This document shows positions 1 through 5,278 of a stretch of 5,278 nucleotides of DNA, in pieces. The position numbers were made by a program, and so were the translations under genes. Origin of the DNA: Synergistaceae bacterium (GTDB lineage: Bacteria > Synergistota > Synergistia > Synergistales > Aminobacteriaceae); NCBI GenBank assembly GCA_031270755.1, contig JAISWV010000269.1, positions 1-5,278 of the forward strand. Reading direction: 5' to 3'. Every line of letters begins with the position of its first letter. Position 1 is the stretch's first letter. The notes under the pieces are model-generated. The model searched no databases. It saw only the letters and a program-made list of their open reading frames with translations, and had not been told where the DNA came from.

Positions 1-335
<335 letters not shown>

Positions 336-345
336 AACTGAAATT

Positions 346-352
346 CCCTCCT
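346..352 (-). promoter_or_regulatory. Ribosome binding site of tuf
   Basis: The minus strand reads AGGAGGG, ten bases before the ATG at 335. This near-consensus Shine-Dalgarno sequence fixes the tuf start and fits a highly translated gene. The 79-base fusA-tuf gap around it is A/T-rich. I see no convincing promoter or terminator in that gap. Confidence 0.9.
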
Positions 353-414
353 ATAAATTTTTAGAGTTCGCCGCAACGATCTCTTTCTTAAGGATCTTTC
401 TTTAAAATTAAGTA

Positions 415-2472
415 TTATCTTTTTAAAATTTTTTCCGCTACGTCGGGCGGCGTCGGTTCGTAGTGATCGAACTGCATCGTGTAGTTCGCCCTTCCCGATG
501 TTTTGCTTCTCAGGTCGGTGGCGTAACCGAACATGCTCGCCAGGGGCACGTAAGATTTGACGATACGCGCATTCGCCCTCATGTCCATTCCCTCGATACG
601 GCCCCTTCGGGAGGACAGGTCTCCGATGACGTCTCCGACATAGTCTTCCGGAGTCACAACCTCCACCGACATGATGGGCTCCATCAAAATCGGAGAAGCC
701 TTTTTCATCGCTTCTTTGAAACCCAGGGATGCCGCGATTTTAAACGCCATCTCCGAGCTGTCGACGTCGTGGTAACTTCCATCCACCAGCGAAACCTTGA
801 TGCCGATGACGGGGTATCCGCCCAGGACTCCGCTTTGAATGGCTTCCTCCAGTCCTTTCTGCACCGCAGCGATGTATTCTTTGGGAACGACTCCTCCTAC
901 GATCTTGTCTTCGAACTCGTAGCCATTGCCCTCCGCCAGCGGCTCGACGTTGAAGACGACATGCCCGTACTGACCGCGGCCGCCGGATTGCCGGATATAC
1001 TTGCCCTCGGCCGAAGACGGTTTTTGAATGGCCTCGCGATAGGCGACCTGAGGCCGGCCCACCTTGACGTCCACTCCGAACTCTCTCTTCAAGCGGTCGA
1101 CAATGATCTCCAGGTGCAGTTCACCCATACCCGAAATGATCGTCTGTCCGCTTTCTTCGTCCGTGCGGACGCGGAAGGTCGGGTCTTCGTCGGCCAGCGC
1201 GACCAGCCCCTTGGAAAGCTTCATCTTATCCCCCTGAGTCGCGGGCTCTACGGAAAGGGAAATGACAGATTCGGGGAACTCGAGGCTTTCGAGAACGATA
1301 GGATTGTTTTCCAAGCAGAGCGTGTCGCCCGTTTTGGTATTCTTGAGGCTCGGAACCGCCACGATCATTCCCGCCTCCATAAACTCTATGTCCTCGCGTT
1401 TGTTGGAATGCATCCGCATGATACGTCCAATACGCTCTCTTTGCCCCGAGCTGGCGTTGTAAATGGTGTGCCCTTTTTCCAAAGTACCCGAGTAGACGCG
1501 CAAAAAGATCAGCTTACCCAGAAACGAATCCACCGCCACCTTGAAGGCCAAAGCCGTGAAGGGCTCTTTGGGATCTCCGTGGCGCTCCACGACGCTTTCC
1601 GGTTCATCGGGGCGAACCCCCTTGATGGAAGGCAGGTCTACCGGGGACGGCAAATAATCGACAACGGCATCGAGTACGAGCTCCACGCCTTTGTTTTTGA
1701 AAGCGGACCCGCAGAGAACCGGCACGGCCTTCAGCTCGATCGTCGCGTCTCGGAGGACTTTGCGGATCAAATCGCCCCCCACTTCCTTGCCTTCGAGGTA
1801 CAAAGTCATGATGTCGTCACTGAAGTCCGAAATAGCCTCGATGATGGCGTCCCGTCCCGTTTTGGCCAAATCGGCCATTTGGGCGGGGATTGGGGCCACG
1901 CTTGGCGGCTGTCCCAGTTCTCCGCTGAACATCACGGCCTTCTGATCGATCAGGTTCACCACTCCGACAAAGTCTTCCTCCGCGCCGATGGGTATCTGAA
2001 CGGGAACCGCGTTGGCGCCCAAACGCTCTTTCAGCGCGGCCACGACCGCGTCGAAATCCGCCCCGATACGGTCCATTTTATTGATAAACGCAATGCGCGG
2101 AACGTGATATTTGTCCGCTTGGCGCCAGACTGTTTCCGACTGAGGCTCGACTCCGCCCACGGCGCAAAAGACGGAAACAGCTCCGTCCAAAACACGCAGC
2201 GACCGTTCGACTTCCACAGTAAAGTCCACGTGGCCGGGCGTATCAATCAAGTTGATCGTATGATCCCTCCACACACACGTCGTGGCGGCAGAGGTAATCG
2301 TGATCCCACGTTCCCTTTCCTGCTCCATCCAGTCCATCGTGGCGGCGCCTTCGTGAACTTCTCCAATCTTATAATTGCGTCCCGTATAATAAAGAATTCG
2401 CTCGCTGGTCGTCGTCTTGCCGGCGTCGATGTGGGCCGCAATTCCTATATTCCTAAGCTTCGTGATATCCAA
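415..2472 (-). CDS. fusA: Elongation factor G, starting at TTG
   Basis: EF-G is the GTPase that moves tRNAs and mRNA through the ribosome after peptide-bond formation and, with ribosome recycling factor, helps split ribosomes. Counting from the TTG at 2472, the protein has 685 residues, close to the usual ~690-700. Visible motifs are the P-loop AHIDAGKT (13-20), RGITIT (55-60), DTPGH (77-81), NKMD (131-134) and GSAF (255-258). Domains II-V follow: [10 protein letters not shown] in domain III, the domain IV segment from YRE near 478, and [15 protein letters not shown] in domain V. It is complete and of the standard translocase type. A longer frame opens at a TTG at 2502, but those 10 extra residues ([10 protein letters not shown]) do not resemble EF-G. 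The TTG at 2472 has an AGGTG ribosome binding site 8 bases upstream and gives the family-like N-terminus [20 protein letters not shown]. The gene lies 81 bases after rpsG and ends in TAA. Confidence 0.97.
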   Translation of the reverse strand: MDITKLRNIGIAAHIDAGKTTTSERILYYTGRNYKIGEVHEGAATMDWMEQERERGITITSAATTCVWRDHTINLIDTPGHVDFTVEVERSLRVLDGAVSVFCAVGGVEPQSETVWRQADKYHVPRIAFINKMDRIGADFDAVVAALKERLGANAVPVQIPIGAEEDFVGVVNLIDQKAVMFSGELGQPPSVAPIPAQMADLAKTGRDAIIEAISDFSDDIMTLYLEGKEVGGDLIRKVLRDATIELKAVPVLCGSAFKNKGVELVLDAVVDYLPSPVDLPSIKGVRPDEPESVVERHGDPKEPFTALAFKVAVDSFLGKLIFLRVYSGTLEKGHTIYNASSGQRERIGRIMRMHSNKREDIEFMEAGMIVAVPSLKNTKTGDTLCLENNPIVLESLEFPESVISLSVEPATQGDKMKLSKGLVALADEDPTFRVRTDEESGQTIISGMGELHLEIIVDRLKREFGVDVKVGRPQVAYREAIQKPSSAEGKYIRQSGGRGQYGHVVFNVEPLAEGNGYEFEDKIVGGVVPKEYIAAVQKGLEEAIQSGVLGGYPVIGIKVSLVDGSYHDVDSSEMAFKIAASLGFKEAMKKASPILMEPIMSVEVVTPEDYVGDVIGDLSSRRGRIEGMDMRANARIVKSYVPLASMFGYATDLRSKTSGRANYTMQFDHYEPTPPDVAEKILKR

Positions 2473-2480
2473 AAAAACAG

Positions 2481-2485
2481 CACCT
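2481..2485 (-). promoter_or_regulatory. Ribosome binding site deciding the fusA TTG start
   Basis: The minus strand reads AGGTG, followed by eight bases and the TTG at 2472. It matches the 3' half of the consensus AGGAGGTG. No ATG or GTG in frame lies between the upstream in-frame stop (TGA at 2511-2509) and the conserved EF-G core, so this site is the best evidence for the TTG start over the TTG at 2502. Confidence 0.65.
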
Positions 2486-2553
2486 GCCCGATACAAAATC
2501 AAAACATCTCAAAACCACATACTTGTGAAGAACATCCGTCACCGCGGAGAACC

Positions 2554-3024
2554 TTACCAACGATAATGCGCGAACGCCCTATTGGCCTCTGCCATTTTAT
2601 GCGTGTCCTCGCGTTTTTTGATGGAACTTCCTTCATTCTTATACGCGTCCATCAATTCACGCATCAACCGTTCGGACATAGGGATCCCTTTTTTGGAACG
2701 GGCATAAGATAAAATCCAACGAATGGAGAGAAGCTGCCCTCTTTCCGGAGTGACCTCCACCGGCACCTGATACGTTGCGCCCCCCACACGGCGCGGACGT
2801 ACCTCGATTTGGGGAGCGACGTTGCTCATCGCTTTCTCGAACACATCGAAGGGCTCTGTGCCCAGTTTCTCCGCGGCATTGTCCAAAGCGTCGTACAAAA
2901 TTCTCTCGGCGATGCTCTTCTTGCCGCCCTTCATTATGCTGGCGATGAATTTCGCGACCGCCTGATTGCCGAAGCGCGTATCCACTACGGTCTCTCGCTT
3001 TCTCACATGACCTTTACGAGGCAT
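2554..3024 (-). CDS. rpsG: 30S ribosomal protein S7
   Basis: S7 is a primary 16S rRNA-binding protein that nucleates assembly of the 30S head and lies near the E-site tRNA. From the ATG at 3024 the product is 156 residues, the usual bacterial length. It begins MPRKGHVRKRE and contains the S7 signature RRVGGATYQVPVEV in the middle (about residues 77-90), RSKKGIPMSERL, and the conserved ending AEANRAFAHYRW. The frame stays open upstream to about 3069, but those 15 residues overlap the end of rpsL and lack S7 similarity, while the ATG at 3024 has GGAGG nine bases before it. The start follows the rpsL TAG stop by 19 bases, so the two are surely cotranscribed. In E. coli S7 represses its own operon by binding the rpsL-rpsG spacer. 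Here the spacer is only 19 bases, leaving little room for that kind of site (inference). Confidence 0.98.
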   Translation of the reverse strand: MPRKGHVRKRETVVDTRFGNQAVAKFIASIMKGGKKSIAERILYDALDNAAEKLGTEPFDVFEKAMSNVAPQIEVRPRRVGGATYQVPVEVTPERGQLLSIRWILSYARSKKGIPMSERLMRELMDAYKNEGSSIKKREDTHKMAEANRAFAHYRW

Positions 3025-3033
3025 CGTAAACTT

Positions 3034-3038
3034 CCTCC
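3034..3038 (-). promoter_or_regulatory. Ribosome binding site of rpsG
   Basis: The minus strand reads GGAGG inside AGGGAGGAAG, nine bases before the ATG at 3024. It fills most of the 19-base gap after the rpsL stop and supports the 156-residue form of S7. Confidence 0.88.
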
Positions 3039-3043
3039 CTGAA

Positions 3044-3421
3044 CTAGCTCTTCTTCGGCCTGCGCGCACCGTATTTCGAACGGCTGCGTTTTCTGTTTTC
3101 CACCCCGCCGCAATCGAGCGTGCCGCGCACGATATGGTAACGCACGCCGGGAAGGTCTTTTACACGTCCTCCACGGACGAGCACCACAGAGTGCTCCTGC
3201 AAGTTGTGTCCGATCCCCGGAATGTAAGACGTGATCTCGATTCCGTTGGTCAACCGTACACGAGCTACCTTTCTCAAAGCCGAATTCGGCTTCTTGGGGG
3301 TCACAGTATACACTCTCGTGCATACCCCCCGTCTCGCGGGGTTTCCTTGCAAAGCGGGAGAATCGCTCTTGGCGCGCTTCTCCAAACGTCCATGACGAAC
3401 CAATTGATTGATTGTTGGCAC
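3044..3421 (-). CDS. rpsL: 30S ribosomal protein S12, GTG start
   Basis: S12 sits at the decoding centre of the 30S subunit and helps control accuracy; it is the classical streptomycin target protein. The product from the GTG at 3421 is 125 residues, the normal bacterial length, beginning (M)[11 protein letters not shown]. The [10 protein letters not shown] loop (42-51) and [12 protein letters not shown] (85-96) are intact. Lys43, Lys88 and Pro91, the usual sites of streptomycin-resistance changes, have the wild-type residues. Asp89 matches the residue that RimO methylthiolates in other bacteria. A frame open to 3460 would add 13 residues unlike S12. The GTG has a strong AAAAGGAGG site 7 bases upstream, so I prefer it. 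The gene ends in TAG, 19 bases before rpsG, and follows the L7Ae-like gene by 68 bases. Confidence 0.98.
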   Translation of the reverse strand: MPTINQLVRHGRLEKRAKSDSPALQGNPARRGVCTRVYTVTPKKPNSALRKVARVRLTNGIEITSYIPGIGHNLQEHSVVLVRGGRVKDLPGVRYHIVRGTLDCGGVENRKRSRSKYGARRPKKS

Positions 3422-3428
3422 AGAATCT

Positions 3429-3434
3429 CCTCCT
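3429..3434 (-). promoter_or_regulatory. Ribosome binding site deciding the rpsL GTG start
   Basis: The minus strand reads AGGAGG (within AAAAGGAGGAG), seven bases before the GTG at 3421. It is a full consensus and rules out the upstream in-frame start at 3460. Slightly upstream are two short inverted pairs, GCCG-GGGA-CGGC (about 3464-3475) and TTGGTGACCAA (about 3442-3452). Both are too short to call a regulatory hairpin. Confidence 0.88.
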
Positions 3435-3489
3435 TTTAGAATTTGGTCACCAATTTCCACAAGCCGTCCCCGGCAAAACGTTTTTCTGT

Positions 3490-3735
3490 TTACCTCAAAA
3501 GTCCTGCCACGGCAGCCGATTTATCTATAGCACAAGCCCGGCCGAGTTTCAATTTGGAATCCACTTCTTCCACCTGAACGCTTGACTTCGCCGCAGCCTC
3601 CAAAATACCTTTGAGAACTTTGGCGTCGCTGTCCGCAGCGACAAAAATTTTCTTGAGAAGATTCCTGCTCAACGCACGGCGCACTTCTCTTTCGCCCACA
3701 ACTCTTCCTGAAACGGCAAGCTCATTTAAAGGCAC
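3490..3735 (-). CDS. L7Ae/L30e-family RNA-binding protein (YbxF-like)
   Basis: This 81-residue protein belongs to the L7Ae/L30e/S12e/Gadd45 fold family, whose members bind kink-turns in RNA. In length and in the C-terminal block [18 protein letters not shown] (63-80) it resembles Bacillus YbxF, a kink-turn binder encoded just before rpsL. The N-terminal RNA-contact segment is GEREVRRAL (14-22), where YbxF-like proteins have a GTKQTVKAL-type sequence. The charged residues are partly kept but the Lys is Arg. The middle strand [10 protein letters not shown] (28-37) fits the family's core beta strand. The start is GTG at 3735, with GGAGGT six bases upstream. It is the first gene of the str block, directly after a strong promoter. 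Its exact role in bacteria is unsettled: it may be a ribosome-associated factor or bind a structured RNA. The family call is firm; the function is inference. Confidence 0.93.
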   Translation of the reverse strand: MPLNELAVSGRVVGEREVRRALSRNLLKKIFVAADSDAKVLKGILEAAAKSSVQVEEVDSKLKLGRACAIDKSAAVAGLLR

Positions 3736-3741
3736 AAAAAT

Positions 3742-3747
3742 ACCTCC
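3742..3747 (-). promoter_or_regulatory. Ribosome binding site of the L7Ae-like gene
   Basis: The minus strand reads GGAGGT, six bases before the GTG at 3735. No ATG in frame competes, so this near-perfect site fixes the GTG start. Confidence 0.88.
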
Positions 3748-3768
3748 CGTGCAGAAGACACAATGGAA

Positions 3769-3798
3769 ATAATATCAAACTAAATTCCAATTTGTCAA
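3769..3798 (-). promoter_or_regulatory. Sigma-70 type promoter of the str operon
   Basis: On the minus strand a perfect -35 box TTGACA (3798-3793) is followed by an 18-base spacer and the -10 box TATTAT (3774-3769), five of six matches to TATAAT. Transcription would begin near 3761-3764, giving a short leader of about 26-29 bases before the L7Ae-like start codon. The bases just upstream of the -35 box, about 3799-3817, are T-rich (ATTTTTTTATCTCTTTTAC) and could act as an UP element that strengthens ribosomal promoters. The location, box quality and spacing fit a strong vegetative promoter driving L7Ae-rpsL-rpsG-fusA-tuf. No -10 or -35 pair of similar quality is visible elsewhere in the window. 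Confidence 0.8.
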
Positions 3799-3820
3799 GT
3801 AAAAGAGATAAAAAAATGCA

Positions 3821-3870
3821 CCCTGCTCCCCTTACTGCTCCCCTTATCCCCCCTCCCCTTAACTCCCCTC
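3821..3870 (-). repeat. G-rich tandem repeat at the end of cobJ, possible G-quadruplex
   Basis: On the minus strand the 12-mer TAAGGGGAGCAG is repeated exactly in tandem (3846-3835 and 3834-3823). A shortened copy, TAAGGGGAG, at 3861-3853 supplies the cobJ stop codon, and a degenerate GAGGGGAGT precedes it. The stretch holds six G runs: 3868-3865, 3858-3855, 3853-3848, 3843-3840, 3831-3828 and 3823-3821. The first four are separated by loops of 6, 1 and 4 bases, which satisfies the usual G-quadruplex pattern. Seven T residues (3816-3810) follow soon after. The repeat is seen directly; any structure or role in ending B12-gene transcription is inference. No ordinary stem-loop terminator is present: only a 3-base-pair GCA-GGG-TGC stem precedes the T run. 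Confidence 0.8.
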
Positions 3871-4608
3871 GTGTCTCTTGTCGCCTTCTATATTATATAC
3901 CCAGGGCGCAACCATTCGCCGGCCCAAGATCTTCGTTTCGGAGTTGCCGACGATTACCGTGCAGAGCATGTCCAGTTTCTCCTCCCGCAGTTCCGAGAGG
4001 GTCAGGATTTTGTGGGTCTGCCTTTCTCTGCCGATGTTGCGCACCCAGCCCGAGGGGGTGCCGCCGTCGCGCCCCTTCATGATCGCCTCGCAGGCTTGCC
4101 GCAAGTGGTGGCTGCGACTGCGGCTGGCGGGGTTGTAGAGGCAGAGAATGAAGTCCGCCTCCGTCGCCAGGGTGAGGCGCTTCTCTATGGCGCTCCAGGG
4201 GGTCAGGAGATCGCTCAAACTCACGACCGCGAAGTCGTGGGCCAGAGGGGCGCCCAGAACCGCCGCCGCCGAACAGGCCGCCGTTACCCCGGGAACGACC
4301 TCCACCTCCACGTTCTCGTGTCGGGCGTCCAACACCTCCAACATCAGGCCCGCCATACCGTAGACCCCCGCGTCTCCGCTGGAGACCAGGGCCACCGTCT
4401 TGTACCGGGCCAACTCCGCGGCCTGACCGCACCGATCGACCTCCTGTTTCATGGCGAAAGGAAGCAAGGTCTTGTGTCCGAATATGGGCGCTAAAAGGCC
4501 GACGTAGCTTTCGTACCCGATGATAACGTCCGATCGCTCCAACGCCCGCATCGCGCGGGGCGTGATCTCGTCCTCGCCTCCGGGCCCCAAGCCCACGATG
4601 TAAATCAT
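3859..4608 (-). CDS. cobJ: Precorrin-3B / cobalt-factor III C17-methyltransferase (CbiH/CobJ)
   Basis: This S-adenosylmethionine-dependent enzyme methylates C17 of the corrin precursor and drives ring contraction in cobalamin synthesis. With CbiG as neighbour, the anaerobic CbiH-type reaction on cobalt-factor III is likelier than the aerobic one. The product from the ATG at 4608 has 249 residues, normal for the family. It shows the tetrapyrrole methylase fold: GLGPGG at 6-11, the SAM-site motif SSGDAGVYGMAG at 76-87, EVVPGVTAACSAAAVLGAPLAHDF at 103-126, and CLYNPASRSRSHHL further on. The frame is open upstream to 4728, but that extension overlaps cbiG and lacks family similarity. The ATG overlaps the cbiG TGA stop as ATGA, with GGAG (4620-4617) eight bases upstream, suggesting translational coupling. 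The final codons and the TAA stop lie inside the G-rich repeat. The gene looks richer in G+C than the str genes. The gene could equally be named cbiH. Confidence 0.95.
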   Translation of the reverse strand: MIYIVGLGPGGEDEITPRAMRALERSDVIIGYESYVGLLAPIFGHKTLLPFAMKQEVDRCGQAAELARYKTVALVSSGDAGVYGMAGLMLEVLDARHENVEVEVVPGVTAACSAAAVLGAPLAHDFAVVSLSDLLTPWSAIEKRLTLATEADFILCLYNPASRSRSHHLRQACEAIMKGRDGGTPSGWVRNIGRERQTHKILTLSELREEKLDMLCTVIVGNSETKILGRRMVAPWVYNIEGDKRHEGS

Positions 4609-5278
4609 CGAATCGGCTCCGCAAAGCGCGCCAGAGCCAGAGAAATTCCCGGATAGCGGGTTTTGCTCCGCAGCAAAATCCCGGCGGAAGAACCGAACCC
4701 CGCGGCCAGAACCGCGGCCCGCTCGCACACGTTGTCCACGCCCGTGACCTCCAAGACCTTCCGGGAGGACGAGAATGAGCCCTCGACCCCGCGCAGTTCC
4801 TCCGCGCCGTAAGTCAAGAAAGGAATGCCGCGCTCACGGCAGAAGCCCAAGATTGCGGGCTCGTCCCGCTTCAAGTCGATGGAGGCCGCCGCTTTGAGAG
4901 CGAGAGGGGACCTCCCCGCGCCCCTCAGAAAATCTTCGGCAGCCGCGTCCAGCGCGTCTTTGGCAATGCCGCGTCTGCACCCGATGCCGAGAACCAGCGC
5001 GCGCGGACGCAGCCACAAAGTCACGGGCCAGGGCGGGGAAATCGACTCGTCGGTGACGGCCACCCCCACGCCCGCATTCACGGAGGCCGCACCCGCGGAC
5101 CCCGATCGTTGCATAGGCCGCGCCTCCAGCATCGCCGCCGAGATTCGTTTGACGGCCTCCACGTTCTCGATGACGCAGTTGTTTTGGGTGGCCCATTCGT
5201 CGACGGCCTGGATTCCATGCGTATCCGTGGCCGTCGTGACAATGGCGCGCCCCCCCGTCAGTGCCGCGATTTTCCTGG
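4605..5278 (-). CDS. cbiG: Cobalt-precorrin-5A hydrolase, C-terminal 223 residues (5' end outside the window)
   Basis: CbiG opens the ring A delta-lactone of cobalt-precorrin-5A and releases a two-carbon fragment, a step specific to the anaerobic cobalamin pathway. The window holds 223 residues and the TGA stop; the frame is open to the edge, so the N-terminus is missing. The partial N-terminal domain shows LTGGRAIVTTATD (6-18) and AVDEWA (24-29), then IENVEAVKRISAAMLE. A variable linker follows, then the C-terminal CbiG domain: LRPRALVLGIGCRRG (89-103), SIDLKRDEP (132-140) and GVDNVCE (179-185). A GTG at 5162 could be mistaken for the start, but the conserved sequence continues upstream of it. 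The stop overlaps the cobJ start by ATGA, so the pair belongs to one operon. Other B12 genes probably lie beyond base 5278. Confidence 0.95.
   Translation of the reverse strand, partial: RKIAALTGGRAIVTTATDTHGIQAVDEWATQNNCVIENVEAVKRISAAMLEARPMQRSGSAGAASVNAGVGVAVTDESISPPWPVTLWLRPRALVLGIGCRRGIAKDALDAAAEDFLRGAGRSPLALKAAASIDLKRDEPAILGFCRERGIPFLTYGAEELRGVEGSFSSSRKVLEVTGVDNVCERAAVLAAGFGSSAGILLRSKTRYPGISLALARFAEPIR
4617..4620 (-). promoter_or_regulatory. Ribosome binding site of cobJ inside cbiG
   Basis: The minus strand reads GGAG, eight bases before the cobJ ATG at 4608 and within the last codons of cbiG. It is modest in strength, fits the ATGA overlap, and supports the 249-residue form of CobJ over longer ones. 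Confidence 0.6.

Noticed and set aside
336..414. Separate tuf promoter or attenuator in the fusA-tuf gap
   Set aside because: The gap is A/T-rich, with an imperfect repeat of AAGAAAGA and a GATAAT at the fusA end, but no acceptable -35 box or stable hairpin is visible. Cotranscription with fusA is the simpler reading.
463..2712. A 749-residue open frame on the plus strand, antisense to fusA and the end of rpsG
   Set aside because: It is codon-in-register with both genes, so its stops can arise only where they use TTA, CTA or TCA codons, which they largely avoid. The translation resembles no protein family I know, and EF-G and S7 explain every base of the real signal.
3810..3831. Classical rho-independent terminator after cobJ
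   Set aside because: A run of seven T exists, but the only stem before it is 3 base pairs (GCA-GGG-TGC), too weak to call. The T run may instead belong to the UP element of the str promoter.
3889..3899. TATAAT-like AT-rich patch near the 3' end of cobJ on the minus strand
   Set aside because: It encodes conserved-position residues of CobJ (VYNIE), has no -35 box at a proper distance and no TG extension. The TTGACA/TATTAT pair downstream is far better.
3871..4494. Plus-strand and alternative minus-strand open frames of about 200-240 residues across cobJ
   Set aside because: They are by-products of high G+C content. Their translations are low-complexity Arg/Gly/Ala-rich or lack motifs, whereas CobJ in the chosen frame has all its family motifs.

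Overview
The window comes from a bacterial chromosome. All supported genes lie on the minus strand and fall into two transcription blocks. Read in the direction of transcription (high to low coordinates), the first block is the 3' part of cbiG followed by a complete cbiH/cobJ. Both are cobalamin (vitamin B12) corrin-ring genes, and they overlap by an ATGA junction. The second block is a streptomycin-type (str) translation operon: a small L7Ae-family RNA-binding protein, rpsL (S12), rpsG (S7), fusA (EF-G) and tuf (EF-Tu, cut by the window edge).

The 123-base gap between the blocks (3736-3858) is the most informative non-coding stretch. It carries a G-rich tandem repeat that starts at the cobJ stop codon, then a T-rich tract. 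After that come a perfect TTGACA and a TATTAT separated by 18 bases, placed to start transcription about 26-29 bases before the L7Ae gene. The str operon therefore appears to have its own strong promoter here. In many Firmicutes the same L7Ae-rpsL-rpsG-fusA-tuf series follows rpoB-rpoC; here rpoC is replaced by B12 genes.

The organism cannot be fixed from this window. The EF-Tu N-terminus reads GHIDHGKTT and DYIKNMITG where the commoner forms are GHVDHGKTT and DYVKNMITG. Together with an anaerobic-type B12 pathway (CbiG) and an L7Ae-headed str operon, this suggests an anaerobic, moderately GC-rich lineage. Synergistetes is my best guess, made from memory of that group's EF-Tu and at low to moderate confidence. 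The B12 genes look richer in G+C than the str operon (43 of 60 bases in 4261-4320 against 35 of 60 in 1681-1740 and 32 of 60 in 3541-3600, counted by eye).

The str block makes core translation machinery: S12 and S7 are 30S subunit proteins, EF-G drives translocation, EF-Tu delivers aminoacyl-tRNA, and the L7Ae-like protein probably binds kink-turn RNA. Three of these genes use non-ATG starts supported by well-placed ribosome binding sites: GTG for the L7Ae gene and rpsL, TTG for fusA. I see no mobile element, CRISPR array, RNA gene or new multi-gene system. The points most worth a second look are the G-rich repeat at the block junction and the operon boundary itself.
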